A stretch of DNA of 34,725 bases. Origin: an uncultured Verrucomicrobia subdivision 3 bacterium (GTDB lineage Bacteria > Verrucomicrobiota > Verrucomicrobiia > Limisphaerales > UBA11358). The DNA lies in the NCBI GenBank assembly GCA_903827955.1, contig CAIKKJ010000097.1, positions 1 through 34,725 on the forward strand. Direction: 5' to 3'. The position numbers and the translations under genes were made by a program. Positions 8,303-16,615 of the stretch are shown piece by piece; the first letter of the stretch is position 1; each line of letters opens with the position of its first letter. Under the pieces are notes generated by a model, which was given only the letters and a program-made list of their open reading frames with translations, made no database searches and was not told the DNA's origin.

Positions 8303-9856
8303 ATGACAAAAACAATTTCCATTCTCTTGTCTGCGCTGCTGCTGGTCGCCAGCCCGCTGTTTGCAGAAGTGCGGCTTGCCAGCCCGTTCACCGATCACAT
8401 GGTATTGCAGTGCGACCTGAAGGTTCCAGTGTGGGGCACAGCGGACGCCGGCGAAAAAATCACAGTGGAATTTGCCGGGCAAATAGTTTCTACGAAAGCG
8501 GACGCGGATGGCAAATGGAGCCTGAAACTCAAGCCGATGAAAGCCAGCGCCGAACCGCACACGCTCGTCGTGATCGGCAATCTAAAATCCAAAATCGAAA
8601 ATCGAAAATGCGACGATGTGCTGGTCGGCGAGGTGTGGCTTGCGTCGGGTCAGTCGAACATGGATTTCTCCATGTCCAAGAAGGTGAAATATTTTGCGGG
8701 CGTGACGAACGAGGAAGTAGAAATTGCCGCCGCGAACTATCCGCTCATCCGCATGTTCACCGGCATCGCGCAAAAAAACTACGCACCAACCAACCGCATC
8801 GGCGGTGAGTGGAAAATCTGCACCCCGGAAAATGCGCCCGCGTTTTCCGCCGTCGGTTATTTCTTCGCGCGCGATTTGCAGCGCGAAATAAAAATTCCGG
8901 TCGGCATCATCACCGAGGCGTTCGGTGCGAGCACGGCCGAAGCCTGGATTGACCGCGTAACGATGGCCGCTGATCCGAAGTTGAAACCGCTGATCGACCA
9001 CTTTGATGCGGCGGTGCAGAGCTTCCGCACGAATCCTCCGGCCGTCGTCGCGCCGCCGCGCTCCGAAGATGTTAATGCGACCAACGCTGCGCCGCGCGGT
9101 CGTCGTCGCGGCCCCGGCCCGCGTGATCCCGTGCAAGACCAGCACAACGCCACCGTGCTCTTCAATGGCATGATAGCGCCGGTTATTCCCTACGCGGTTC
9201 GCGGCGCGATTTGGTATCAGGGCGAATCCATCGTGGACGCGAACAAGGGCGGCATCGAACTTTATCCGCACGTGCAAGCGACACTCATCCGTGACTGGCG
9301 CAAACTTTGGGGCGAAGGTGATTTTTCATTTTACATCGTGCAGCTTGCGGGGCAGGAAGCCGCGAGCAACAGCCCGCTCGTCCGCGAGGCGCAAGCTACG
9401 GTTCTTTTGTTGCCAAACACCGGCATGGCTGTGGCCACTGACATTGGCGAACGCAAAAACGTCCATCCGAAAAACAAACAGGACGTGGGCGAACGCCTTG
9501 CGCGCATCGCGCTGGCGAAAACTTACGGGAAGAAAATCGAATTCACCGGGCCGACTTTTGAATCCATTAAAATTGAAGGTGGCAAAATCCGGGTGAAATT
9601 TTCTCACGCGGACGGACTCGTGGCGCGTGATGGAAATTTAAAATGGTTCAATATCGCGGGCGCAGACGGAAAATTTGTTTCCGCTGACGCAAAGATTGAC
9701 GGCAAAACGGTCGTAGTCAGCAGCCCGGAAATTCCCGCGCCCGTCGCGGTGCGTTATGCGTGGGTTAATTTCCCCGACGGCGGCCATCTCTACAATTCCT
9801 CCGGCCTGCCCGCCGCGCAATTCCGCACCGACGCACCGACACTTTCAGCTGAATAA
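8303..9856 (+). CDS. Secreted SGNH-type acetylesterase ('sialate O-acetylesterase' family)
   Basis: A 517-residue exported esterase that removes acetyl groups from sugars. The start is ATG 8303, giving the signal peptide MTKTISILLSALLLVASP cleaved after LFA; the upstream in-frame ATG at 8249 lies inside the GH53 relic. Motifs: the nucleophile block WLASGQSNMDFS (Ser118), the GES block IWYQGESIVDANKGG, and the C-terminal Asp/His block ATDIGERKNVHPKNKQDVGE. An N-terminal Ig-like domain precedes the hydrolase domain. Two oddities: an AAAATC-type repeat is embedded in frame near codon 95 (8579-8611), and a Pro/Arg/Ala-rich insert lies at about 9035-9135. Named family members act on sialic acid, but in plant-polysaccharide clusters they likely deacetylate pectin or xylan. 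That fits the GH2/GH53 neighbours. Confidence 0.9.
   Translation: MTKTISILLSALLLVASPLFAEVRLASPFTDHMVLQCDLKVPVWGTADAGEKITVEFAGQIVSTKADADGKWSLKLKPMKASAEPHTLVVIGNLKSKIENRKCDDVLVGEVWLASGQSNMDFSMSKKVKYFAGVTNEEVEIAAANYPLIRMFTGIAQKNYAPTNRIGGEWKICTPENAPAFSAVGYFFARDLQREIKIPVGIITEAFGASTAEAWIDRVTMAADPKLKPLIDHFDAAVQSFRTNPPAVVAPPRSEDVNATNAAPRGRRRGPGPRDPVQDQHNATVLFNGMIAPVIPYAVRGAIWYQGESIVDANKGGIELYPHVQATLIRDWRKLWGEGDFSFYIVQLAGQEAASNSPLVREAQATVLLLPNTGMAVATDIGERKNVHPKNKQDVGERLARIALAKTYGKKIEFTGPTFESIKIEGGKIRVKFSHADGLVARDGNLKWFNIAGADGKFVSADAKIDGKTVVVSSPEIPAPVAVRYAWVNFPDGGHLYNSSGLPAAQFRTDAPTLSAE
8579..8611 (+). repeat. AAAATC-type short tandem repeat inside the esterase gene
   Basis: Four or five degenerate units of 'aaaatc(c/g)' lie in frame and encode NLKSKIENRK. 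They sit exactly where other family members have a short variable linker between the Ig-like and SGNH domains. The composition is far more A-rich than the flanks. Confidence 0.6.
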
Positions 9857-10045
9857 TTCTAAGTGAGCAGAATTTTCTCTGCCTGCCGGTTTTGGCGCTC
9901 ATGTTGACGGTCCCGGCGCAAACAGTCTGAGCATTCCGCTTCCCCATGAAGCAGTGATAGCCTTTACGGAATTAACTGGCCGGGTGAAGAAGCTGCCAGC
10001 GTCTATAAATGGGCTGAAAATGAATTCGTCACCGTGGGCGGAGAT

Positions 10046-11542
10046 TTACGCGGCTTTCAAGATCGCTGCTATCAGGCCGTCCGTAGTGTGCTCCTTCGCT
10101 TCGAGCGCGGGTTTGAGGCCGAGTGCGACGATGGCTTTGGTAGTCTCCGGGCCGATGGACGCGAGCTTCAGTTGCGGAAATTTTTTCAATAGTTTTGGTA
10201 AATCAAAGCGCGCGTGAAAATGTTCCACGGTCGAACTGCTGGTGAACGTCACCCAATCCGCGCCTTCTTCCGCGAGCCGAGCCGCCGCGCCAGTGCGGTC
10301 TTCCGTCTCGGCCACGGTTTTATAAATCGCGATGTCGTCCACAATGGCACCTTCTTCGTGCAGCAGGTCAGGCAACTCCTTGTTCGCTACTTCGGCGCGG
10401 AGCAGGCACATCTTGACGTTCTCGATATCTTGAAATTTTTTGAACTCCGCCACGATTCTTTTGCCAATGAATTCTTCCGGCTGCAAATCCACCTGCAAAT
10501 GCAAGGCGCGCAGGGCCGCCGCCGTTTTTGGCCCGACCGCCGCGATGCGCGCGCCGCCGAGATCGCGCAAATCCTGGAAGCGTTTGAAGAATAAATCAAA
10601 AAACGCATTCACGCCGTTCGCGCTGGTGAAGATGAACCACTCGTAGGAATTCAATTCCAACAGGCAGTCCACGATGGCGTCCTTTTCGGTCGGCAAGGTG
10701 AGTTTGATGGTTGGCACTTCCAAAACATCCGCGCCCAATTCCGCAAGGCGTGCGGCGAACGTCCCCGCCTGTTCCGTGCGCCGCGTGACGACGATGCGCT
10801 GGCCAAACAGCGGCTTGGCCTCGAACCAGTTCAGTTTTTCGCGCAGCGTCACCACGTCGCCGATGACGGTGAGCGCGGGCGGGACAATTTTTTTCTGCGC
10901 GACGAGCTTGGCGATGGTGGCAAGCGTGCCGCTGACAGATTTCTGTTTGCCGAGCGTGCCCTGTTGGATGACCGCGATGGGCGTGGTCGCCGCCAGGCCG
11001 TGCGCGATGAGTGACTTCGTCCAGTCGCCGAGATTTTCCGTGCCCATCAGCACGACTTTTGTGCCGGGAATTTTTGCAATTTGTTCGTAGCGCAATGCCG
11101 TCGCCGCTTCCGCCGAATCGCTGTGGCCGGTGAAAACCGTGAAGCTGGAGCAATGCGCGCGGTGGGTGAGGGGAATGCCTGCGTAATTCGGCACGGCGGT
11201 GATGGAGGAAACGCCGGGCACAATCTCGAAGGAAATTTTTTCCGCGTGCAGCGCCTCGGCTTCCTCGCCGCCGCGTCCGAAAATGAACGGATCACCGCCC
11301 TTGAGCCGAACGACGGTTTTGCCGGCCTTGGCCTTGGCGATAATGATGGCGGTGATATCTGCCTGCGGCATCTCCATGTTCTTGCCGCGCGAAATTAGTT
11401 CTGCCGTTACGGATGCGAGGCGGAGCAGTTCGGGATTTGCCAGCGCGTCATACACGACCACGTCTGCGCGCTGGAGCAATTCCGCGCCGCGCAACGTGAG
11501 CAGCCCCGCGTCACCGGGGCCGGCCCCGACGAGATAAACCAT
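10046..11542 (-). CDS. cobA-hemD: Uroporphyrinogen-III C-methyltransferase / uroporphyrinogen-III synthase fusion
   Basis: A bifunctional tetrapyrrole enzyme of about 498 residues. The N-terminal half is a SUMT/CobA methyltransferase, which methylates uroporphyrinogen III twice to precorrin-2 for siroheme or cobalamin. It has VYLVGAGPGDAGLLTLRG, the GGDPFIFGRGGEEAE loop and VPGVSSITAVPNYAGIPLTHR. The C-terminal half (from about residue 260, FGQRIVVTRR) is a HemD-type uroporphyrinogen-III synthase with the diffuse pattern FTSANGV ... GPKTAAAL ... TFTSSSTVEHF ... SIGPETTKA. The start chosen is ATG 11542, directly before the family motif; GTG 11560 and GTG 11566 are also possible. No hem or cys genes sit next to it here, so it is probably transcribed alone. 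Confidence 0.93.
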   Translation of the reverse strand: MVYLVGAGPGDAGLLTLRGAELLQRADVVVYDALANPELLRLASVTAELISRGKNMEMPQADITAIIIAKAKAGKTVVRLKGGDPFIFGRGGEEAEALHAEKISFEIVPGVSSITAVPNYAGIPLTHRAHCSSFTVFTGHSDSAEAATALRYEQIAKIPGTKVVLMGTENLGDWTKSLIAHGLAATTPIAVIQQGTLGKQKSVSGTLATIAKLVAQKKIVPPALTVIGDVVTLREKLNWFEAKPLFGQRIVVTRRTEQAGTFAARLAELGADVLEVPTIKLTLPTEKDAIVDCLLELNSYEWFIFTSANGVNAFFDLFFKRFQDLRDLGGARIAAVGPKTAAALRALHLQVDLQPEEFIGKRIVAEFKKFQDIENVKMCLLRAEVANKELPDLLHEEGAIVDDIAIYKTVAETEDRTGAAARLAEEGADWVTFTSSSTVEHFHARFDLPKLLKKFPQLKLASIGPETTKAIVALGLKPALEAKEHTTDGLIAAILKAA

Positions 11543-11693
11543 GCCTTTTGAAATTTTCACGCGCACAGGTTAATTGAATTCGCCGGACAGGAAAAGAAAG
11601 TTGCGTTGCGTTGTGGTTGGTGAGGCGAGGCGCCAATCAATTTTCAGGCTGCCGAAAATTTGCAGAATAAAATCCATGAGTTAGACTTCCCGC

Positions 11694-12104
11694 GTGACGA
11701 CCGACTGGCAATTCAAACTCCTCTACGACGGCCAATGCCCGATGTGCCGCCGCGAGGCGATGTGGTTGCAGAGCCGCAGCCGCGACGGACGGCTGGTGTT
11801 CGAGGATATTTCCGCGCCCGACTTTGACGCGGCGCGCTTTGGCAAGACGCAAGATGAATTGATGGGCGTGATGCACGGCGTCTTTCCCGATGGCAGCATC
11901 GTCACCAAAGTCGCCGCGTTTCGCGAGGCGTATCGGCTGGTGGGTTTGGGCTGGTTGCTCGCGCCGACGACGTGGCCAGGATTGCGGCAACTTTCCAACT
12001 GGGGATACGAGCGTTTTGCGCGCAACCGGATTGCAATTGGAAAATTTTTTGGTGCGCCGGATTGTCCGGCTGGCCGGTGTGACGTCAAACCGGTGAAGCG
12101 GTAA
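11694..12104 (+). CDS. DCC-family (DUF393) thiol-disulfide oxidoreductase-like protein
   Basis: A small protein of 136 residues with a GTG start, the only reasonable start before the motif. The N-terminal signature LLYDGQCPMCRREAMWLQ contains the DxxCxxC pair that gives the DCC family its name. It continues with FEDISAPDFDA, then a predicted amphipathic middle region (YRLVGLGWLLAPTTWPGL), as in other family members. A thioredoxin-like redox role is proposed for the family, but no substrate is known. There is no signal peptide. A second Cys pair occurs near the end (APDCPAGRCDV). It is convergent with the aldo/keto reductase gene, with 6 bases between the stops. Confidence 0.85.
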   Translation: MTTDWQFKLLYDGQCPMCRREAMWLQSRSRDGRLVFEDISAPDFDAARFGKTQDELMGVMHGVFPDGSIVTKVAAFREAYRLVGLGWLLAPTTWPGLRQLSNWGYERFARNRIAIGKFFGAPDCPAGRCDVKPVKR

Positions 12105-12110
12105 AACAAT

Positions 12111-13094
12111 TCACCAGTAATGGTGCACAAGCGGTTTGATTTGCCGCGTGTAAAGTGTGTCAATCTGCTTCATCGTCGCGGGCGAAAGCTTTTTCAAGTT
12201 TGCGGCCGCGATATTTTCTGAAACTTGCGCGGGACGCTTGGCTCCGGGAATGGAGCAGGTGACAGCGGGAAATTCCAGAATCCACTTCAGCGCCAGTTGC
12301 GCGAGCGAGGCGCCGGGCGGGACAAGTTTTTTTAATTTTGCCGTGGCGGCGAGCGCCACATCGAAGTCCACGCCGGAAAAAGTTTCGCCGCGGTCAAACG
12401 CCGCGCCGTGGCGGTTGAAATGGCGGTGGTCATCTTTCGCGAACTTGGTCGCGGCGGAAATTTTTCCCGACAACATTCCCGAGGCCAGCGGCACGCGGGC
12501 GAGGATGCCGACTTTTTTCTTCTGCGCTTCGGCAAAAAATAATTCCGCCGGGCGTTGGCGGAAAATGTTAAAGATGATCTGCACGGACTGGACGTTCGGA
12601 AACTCAATCGCCTTCAACGCTTCCTCGACTTTTTCCACACTCACGCCGTAGTGACGCAGTTTGCCGGCCTGAACCATGTCGTCAAGAATGCTGAATACTT
12701 CCGGACGATAAAAAACTTCGGTGTGCGGGCAGTGAAGCTGGAGCAGGTCAATCGTTTCGGTGTTGAGATTCTTCAAGCTGCGGTTGACCCACGCGTGGAG
12801 ATTTTTTTTGTTGTAGCCCTCGACGGATTGCACGGGCAGGCGGCGTCCGGCTTTGGTGGCGATGTAGAATTTTTCTTTCCGCTGTTTTTTTAATTTGGCG
12901 AGCAGGCGTTCGCTGCGGCCATCGCCGTAAACGTCGGCGGTGTCGAAGAAATTCACTCCGCCATCCAGCGCGGCGTGCAGGGCGGCGAGCGATTCGGCGT
13001 CGCTGACATCGCCCCACGAGCCGCCGATAGCCCACGCGCCAAAGCTGATTTCTGAAATTTTCCAGCCGGTGCGGCCGAGGGTGCGGTAGTTCAT
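12111..13094 (-). CDS. Aldo/keto reductase
   Basis: A cytoplasmic NADPH-dependent carbonyl reductase of 327 residues. The start is ATG 13094 (MNYRTLGRTGWKISEISFGA), the usual AKR N-terminus; the frame is open further upstream without family similarity. The catalytic tetrad is visible: Asp in NFFDTADVYGDGRSE, Tyr five residues later in the same motif, Lys in YIATKAGR and His in LLQLHCP. The C-terminal cofactor-binding part reads VTCSIPGAKRPAQVSENI. Length and pattern fit the AKR11/12-like 'general stress' group with broad substrate range. The physiological substrate is unknown. Confidence 0.93.
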   Translation of the reverse strand: MNYRTLGRTGWKISEISFGAWAIGGSWGDVSDAESLAALHAALDGGVNFFDTADVYGDGRSERLLAKLKKQRKEKFYIATKAGRRLPVQSVEGYNKKNLHAWVNRSLKNLNTETIDLLQLHCPHTEVFYRPEVFSILDDMVQAGKLRHYGVSVEKVEEALKAIEFPNVQSVQIIFNIFRQRPAELFFAEAQKKKVGILARVPLASGMLSGKISAATKFAKDDHRHFNRHGAAFDRGETFSGVDFDVALAATAKLKKLVPPGASLAQLALKWILEFPAVTCSIPGAKRPAQVSENIAAANLKKLSPATMKQIDTLYTRQIKPLVHHYW

Positions 13095-13422
13095 GGCGGG
13101 GATGTTTGATAATTCGGCGACAGCAGGCAATGAAACTTTTATCGAGGGTAGTGTGTGGTTTGAGGCGAACCGAGCGCGAACCGGCCCGGTTCGCAGCGGT
13201 TGGCCAGGCGGACGCATCGAGTAAACCAGTGCGCCTTCCGAACTTTGGATTCGCTGCGGACGGAGACCGTCTGCGCTCTGTTCAAAGTATGCAGCTACTT
13301 TTTTTTGAGCAAGATTGAAACCTGCGGCTTCGCGACGCGTCTGCTGGCTGGGTTGGCATCACGAGAATTCGTTACTCGTTGCAACAAATGTCGTATTGCC
13401 AAAGGTTAATTCACCCTAGAAA
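13095..13422. other. Intergenic region between aldo/keto reductase and PSD1 gene
   Basis: 328 bases, presumed to hold two divergent promoters. No protein-like frame is convincing. It contains a perfect 19-nt inverted repeat at 13176-13194 and a short T-run (tttttttgagc) near 13300. No sigma-70 boxes could be assigned with confidence. Confidence 0.4.
13176..13194. repeat. Perfect 19-nt inverted repeat
   Basis: gcgaaccgg-c-ccggttcgc: two 9-base arms around one central base. It lies about 80 bases upstream of the aldo/keto reductase start and about 230 upstream of the PSD1 gene. It could be a regulator-binding palindrome or a dispersed intergenic repeat; the window holds only one copy. Confidence 0.6.
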
Positions 13423-16400
13423 ATGATTTCGATTCCAATGTCATCCCGTTTAAAGAAAATATTTCCGGTAATTTTTGCGGGCTGTAGCTTGGTGTTCAGT
13501 GCCGGGGGCGTGGAAAAAGTTTCGACCCTCAGCTACAACCGTGACATCCGTCCGGTGCTGTCGGAAAATTGTTTTTCCTGTCACGGGCCGGATTCGGCGT
13601 CGCGCAAGGCTGGGCTGCGGTTGGATCATTTTGAAACGGCCACGAACAAGTTGGAGAGCGGCGTCACCGCCATCGTTCCCGGCCATCCGGAGCAAAGCGA
13701 GCTGCTGCGCCGAATTTTCCTGACGGACGATGACCAGATGCCGCCGGAAAAGGTTCACAAGACCCTCACGTTGGCGCAGAAAGAGCTTCTGAAAAACTGG
13801 ATCGCGTCCGGCGCAAAATACGAGGCGCATTGGTCGTTCATCGCGCCGGTGAAAGCGCCGTTGCCCGTCGTGAAAAATGCCCAGTGGGTTAAAAATCCGG
13901 TGGATAATTTTATTCTCGCGCGGCTAGAGCAGGAAAATCTGTCGCCCAATGCCGAGGCGGACAAACGCACTTTGTTTCGCCGGGTGTCGCTGGATTTGAC
14001 GGGGCTGCCGCCGACGCCCGAGCAAGTCGAAGCCTTTGTGAAAGCCAAGTCGCCAGATGCCTACGAAAAATTGGTGGACCGGCTGCTCGCCTCGCCACAG
14101 TGGGGCGAACATCGCGGGCGTTATTGGCTGGACGCGGCGCGGTATGGCGACACCCACGGGATTCATTTCGACAATTACCGCGAGATGTGGACGTATCGCG
14201 ACTGGGTCATCAACGCGTTCAACTCAAACATGGCCTTTGACCAGTTCACGATCGAAAATCTTGCGGGCGATCTGCTACCGGACGCAACGCGCGACCAGAA
14301 AATCGGCAGCGGTTTCAATCGTTGTCACGCCACGTCGAATGAAGGCGGCTCAATTGATGAAGAGGTGTTGGTGAACTATACGCGCGACCGCACGGAGACG
14401 ACGGGCCAGACGTGGCTCGGACTCACGGTCGGCTGCGCCGTTTGCCACGACCACAAATACGATCCGCTCACGCAGAAAGATTTTTATTCGCTGTCCGCGT
14501 TTTTCAACAACACCACGCAGAAGGCGATGGATGGAAACATCAAGGAAACGCCGCCCATCATTTTCATCCCGACGGCCAAGGATGAAGTCCGCTGGCTGCA
14601 GTCGTCGAACGAAATGAACGTCGTCGGTATGGACGTTGCGCAACGGAAAAAAACGGCGCGGGTGGATTTCACGAACTGGCTGGCGCATCCCGATTTCGAG
14701 AACTTCACGAATTTGCCAGCGCAGGCGCAATTGGTTTTCCACGCTCCGTTGGACGAAGGCGGCGGCGGATTAATTAATGCGGAAAATTACGGCACAAACA
14801 TCACCGCTGCGGTCGGCGCGAACACCAATCGTCAGGAAGGCATCGTCGCCGCCAAGGGCTACACGATCACCGGCCAGGACGCGCCGTCATTCGGGGGCGT
14901 AGGTGATTTCGAACGGAAGGATGCCTTCAGCTACAGCGCGTGGGTGCGGGTGAACATCAACGAAAAGTCCGGCGCGATTTTTGCAAAGATGCAAGACAAG
15001 GATTCACATTATCGCGGTTGGGATTTTTGGATGGAATTTGGCCGACCCACGATTCATCTCATCCACGACTGGCCGGACAACGCCATCAAAGTCTCCTTAA
15101 AAAACCAAATGCCGGGGGATCGCTGGAACTTTGTGACCGTGACCTATGATGGTTCAAGCAAGGCCAAGGGCGTCAAAATTTTCCTCAATGGCGAACTGCA
15201 GGAGCTGGAAATCAAGAAAGACAGTTTGAGCGCCTCCACGCACACGGACGCGCCGTTCAAAATTGGCCAGCGCGACACCAGCGGAGAGGTAGATGGAGCC
15301 GGGCTGCAAGACGTGCGGATCTTCCGCCGCGAGCTGAAGCGTCCGGAGATTGTTGACCTCATGGAACTGCCTCGGTTTCATTGGCTCGCGTCGCTGCCCG
15401 ACACCAAACGGAATCAAGCGCAGAACAACGAAGCCTACGACATCTGGCTACCGCGGCTGGACAAGCCGTTCGCAGAAATGGTCAAGCGGCGTGACGAGCT
15501 CAAGGATGAACAGGCAAAAATCCGCCAGCGCGGCACGGTCGCGTATGTCATGAACGAACGCACGAACGCGCCAGAGGCGTATGTTTTATTTCGTGGCGCT
15601 TATGATCAACGGCGCGACAAGGTGGAAGCGAACACGCCTGGATTTCTGCCGCCATTGCCCGCCGATGCGCCCCACAATCGCCTTGGTTTTGCTGAATGGT
15701 TATTACGTCCAGATAATCCGCTCACGGCGCGCGTGACGGTGAATCGTTTCTGGCAGGAACTTTTTGGCACGGGCATCGTGAAGACCGCCGGTGACTTTGG
15801 CGTGGCGGGCGAACAGCCGTCGCATCAGCAATTACTCGACTGGCTGGCGGTGGATTTTCGCGAGCACGGCTGGGACGTAAAACGAATTTACAAATTGATG
15901 GTGATGTCGGCGACTTACCGGCAGTCGGCGGTAGCCTCGCCTCAAAAAATTGAACGTGATCCGGAGAACCGTCTGCTCGCGCGCGGGCCGCGTTTCCGCA
16001 TGGACGCCGAAATGGTGCGCGATTACGCGCTGGCGGCGAGCGGCTTGCTCGTGGAAAAAATCGGCGGACCCAGCACGCGCCCGTATCAGCCGCCGGGCAT
16101 TTGGGACAAGGTCGGAATGCCCCAAGGCAACACCCGCGACTATGTGCAGGATCATGGCGACAATTTATATCGCCGCAGCGTTTATACTTTTTGGAAGCGC
16201 CAGGCCGCGCCCGCTTCGCTGGAAATTTTCAACGCGCCATCGCGCGAAGTTTGCACGGTTCGCCGTGAACGAACAGATACGCCGTTGCAGGCGCTGGTGA
16301 CGCTGAACGATCCGCAGTTCGTCGAGGCCGCGCGGATGCTCGCGCAGCAGAGCGTGACCAGCGAACAAGACCCGATTGATTTCATGGCGGAGCGCTTGCT

Positions 16401-16611
16401 CGCGCGGCATTTGAGTCCGCAGGAAAATAAAATTGTGGAAGCGAGCCTCGGCGGGTTGTATCTGCAATACAAGTCCGCGCCGCAGGATGCGGAAAAACTT
16501 CTGGCCGTCGGCGAGACCAAATCCGAGGCGAAGCTCGATAAGCCGACGCTCGCCGCTTACACGATGGTGGCGAATGAGCTGATGAATCTGGATGAGGTCT
16601 TGAATAAATAA
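13423..16611 (+). CDS. PSD1 / Planctomycete cytochrome c domain protein (DUF1549-LamG-DUF1553)
   Basis: A large secreted protein of 1062 residues. ATG 13423 and ATG 13438 both precede a signal-like segment (KKIFPVIFAGCSLVFSAGG). PSCyt1 comes first (YNRDIRPVLSENCFSCHGPD, haem motif C50-x-x-C53-H54, with distal DDDQMPPE). Then comes DUF1549/PSCyt2 (about 150-370), with a second CxxCH at residues 338-342 (VGCAVCHDHKYDP). A concanavalin/LamG domain (about 440-640; FSYSAWVRVN ... GVKIFLNGELQE) is inserted before the C-terminal DUF1553/PSD1 (about 765-1010; NPLTARVTVNRFWQELFG ... LQALVTLNDPQFVEAARML). The family is abundant in Planctomycetes and Verrucomicrobia and is always next to DUF1501, as here. 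Its biochemical role is not established; carbohydrate or sulfated-glycan breakdown is often suggested. Confidence 0.93.
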   Translation: MISIPMSSRLKKIFPVIFAGCSLVFSAGGVEKVSTLSYNRDIRPVLSENCFSCHGPDSASRKAGLRLDHFETATNKLESGVTAIVPGHPEQSELLRRIFLTDDDQMPPEKVHKTLTLAQKELLKNWIASGAKYEAHWSFIAPVKAPLPVVKNAQWVKNPVDNFILARLEQENLSPNAEADKRTLFRRVSLDLTGLPPTPEQVEAFVKAKSPDAYEKLVDRLLASPQWGEHRGRYWLDAARYGDTHGIHFDNYREMWTYRDWVINAFNSNMAFDQFTIENLAGDLLPDATRDQKIGSGFNRCHATSNEGGSIDEEVLVNYTRDRTETTGQTWLGLTVGCAVCHDHKYDPLTQKDFYSLSAFFNNTTQKAMDGNIKETPPIIFIPTAKDEVRWLQSSNEMNVVGMDVAQRKKTARVDFTNWLAHPDFENFTNLPAQAQLVFHAPLDEGGGGLINAENYGTNITAAVGANTNRQEGIVAAKGYTITGQDAPSFGGVGDFERKDAFSYSAWVRVNINEKSGAIFAKMQDKDSHYRGWDFWMEFGRPTIHLIHDWPDNAIKVSLKNQMPGDRWNFVTVTYDGSSKAKGVKIFLNGELQELEIKKDSLSASTHTDAPFKIGQRDTSGEVDGAGLQDVRIFRRELKRPEIVDLMELPRFHWLASLPDTKRNQAQNNEAYDIWLPRLDKPFAEMVKRRDELKDEQAKIRQRGTVAYVMNERTNAPEAYVLFRGAYDQRRDKVEANTPGFLPPLPADAPHNRLGFAEWLLRPDNPLTARVTVNRFWQELFGTGIVKTAGDFGVAGEQPSHQQLLDWLAVDFREHGWDVKRIYKLMVMSATYRQSAVASPQKIERDPENRLLARGPRFRMDAEMVRDYALAASGLLVEKIGGPSTRPYQPPGIWDKVGMPQGNTRDYVQDHGDNLYRRSVYTFWKRQAAPASLEIFNAPSREVCTVRRERTDTPLQALVTLNDPQFVEAARMLAQQSVTSEQDPIDFMAERLLARHLSPQENKIVEASLGGLYLQYKSAPQDAEKLLAVGETKSEAKLDKPTLAAYTMVANELMNLDEVLNK

Positions 16612-16615
16612 AAAT

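Noticed and set aside
9980..10080. Plus-strand stretch reading EEAASVYKWAENEFVTVGGD
   Set aside because: It reads surprisingly protein-like but is under 30 codons, has no start, and runs into the antisense of hemD. It may be a tiny relic or chance.
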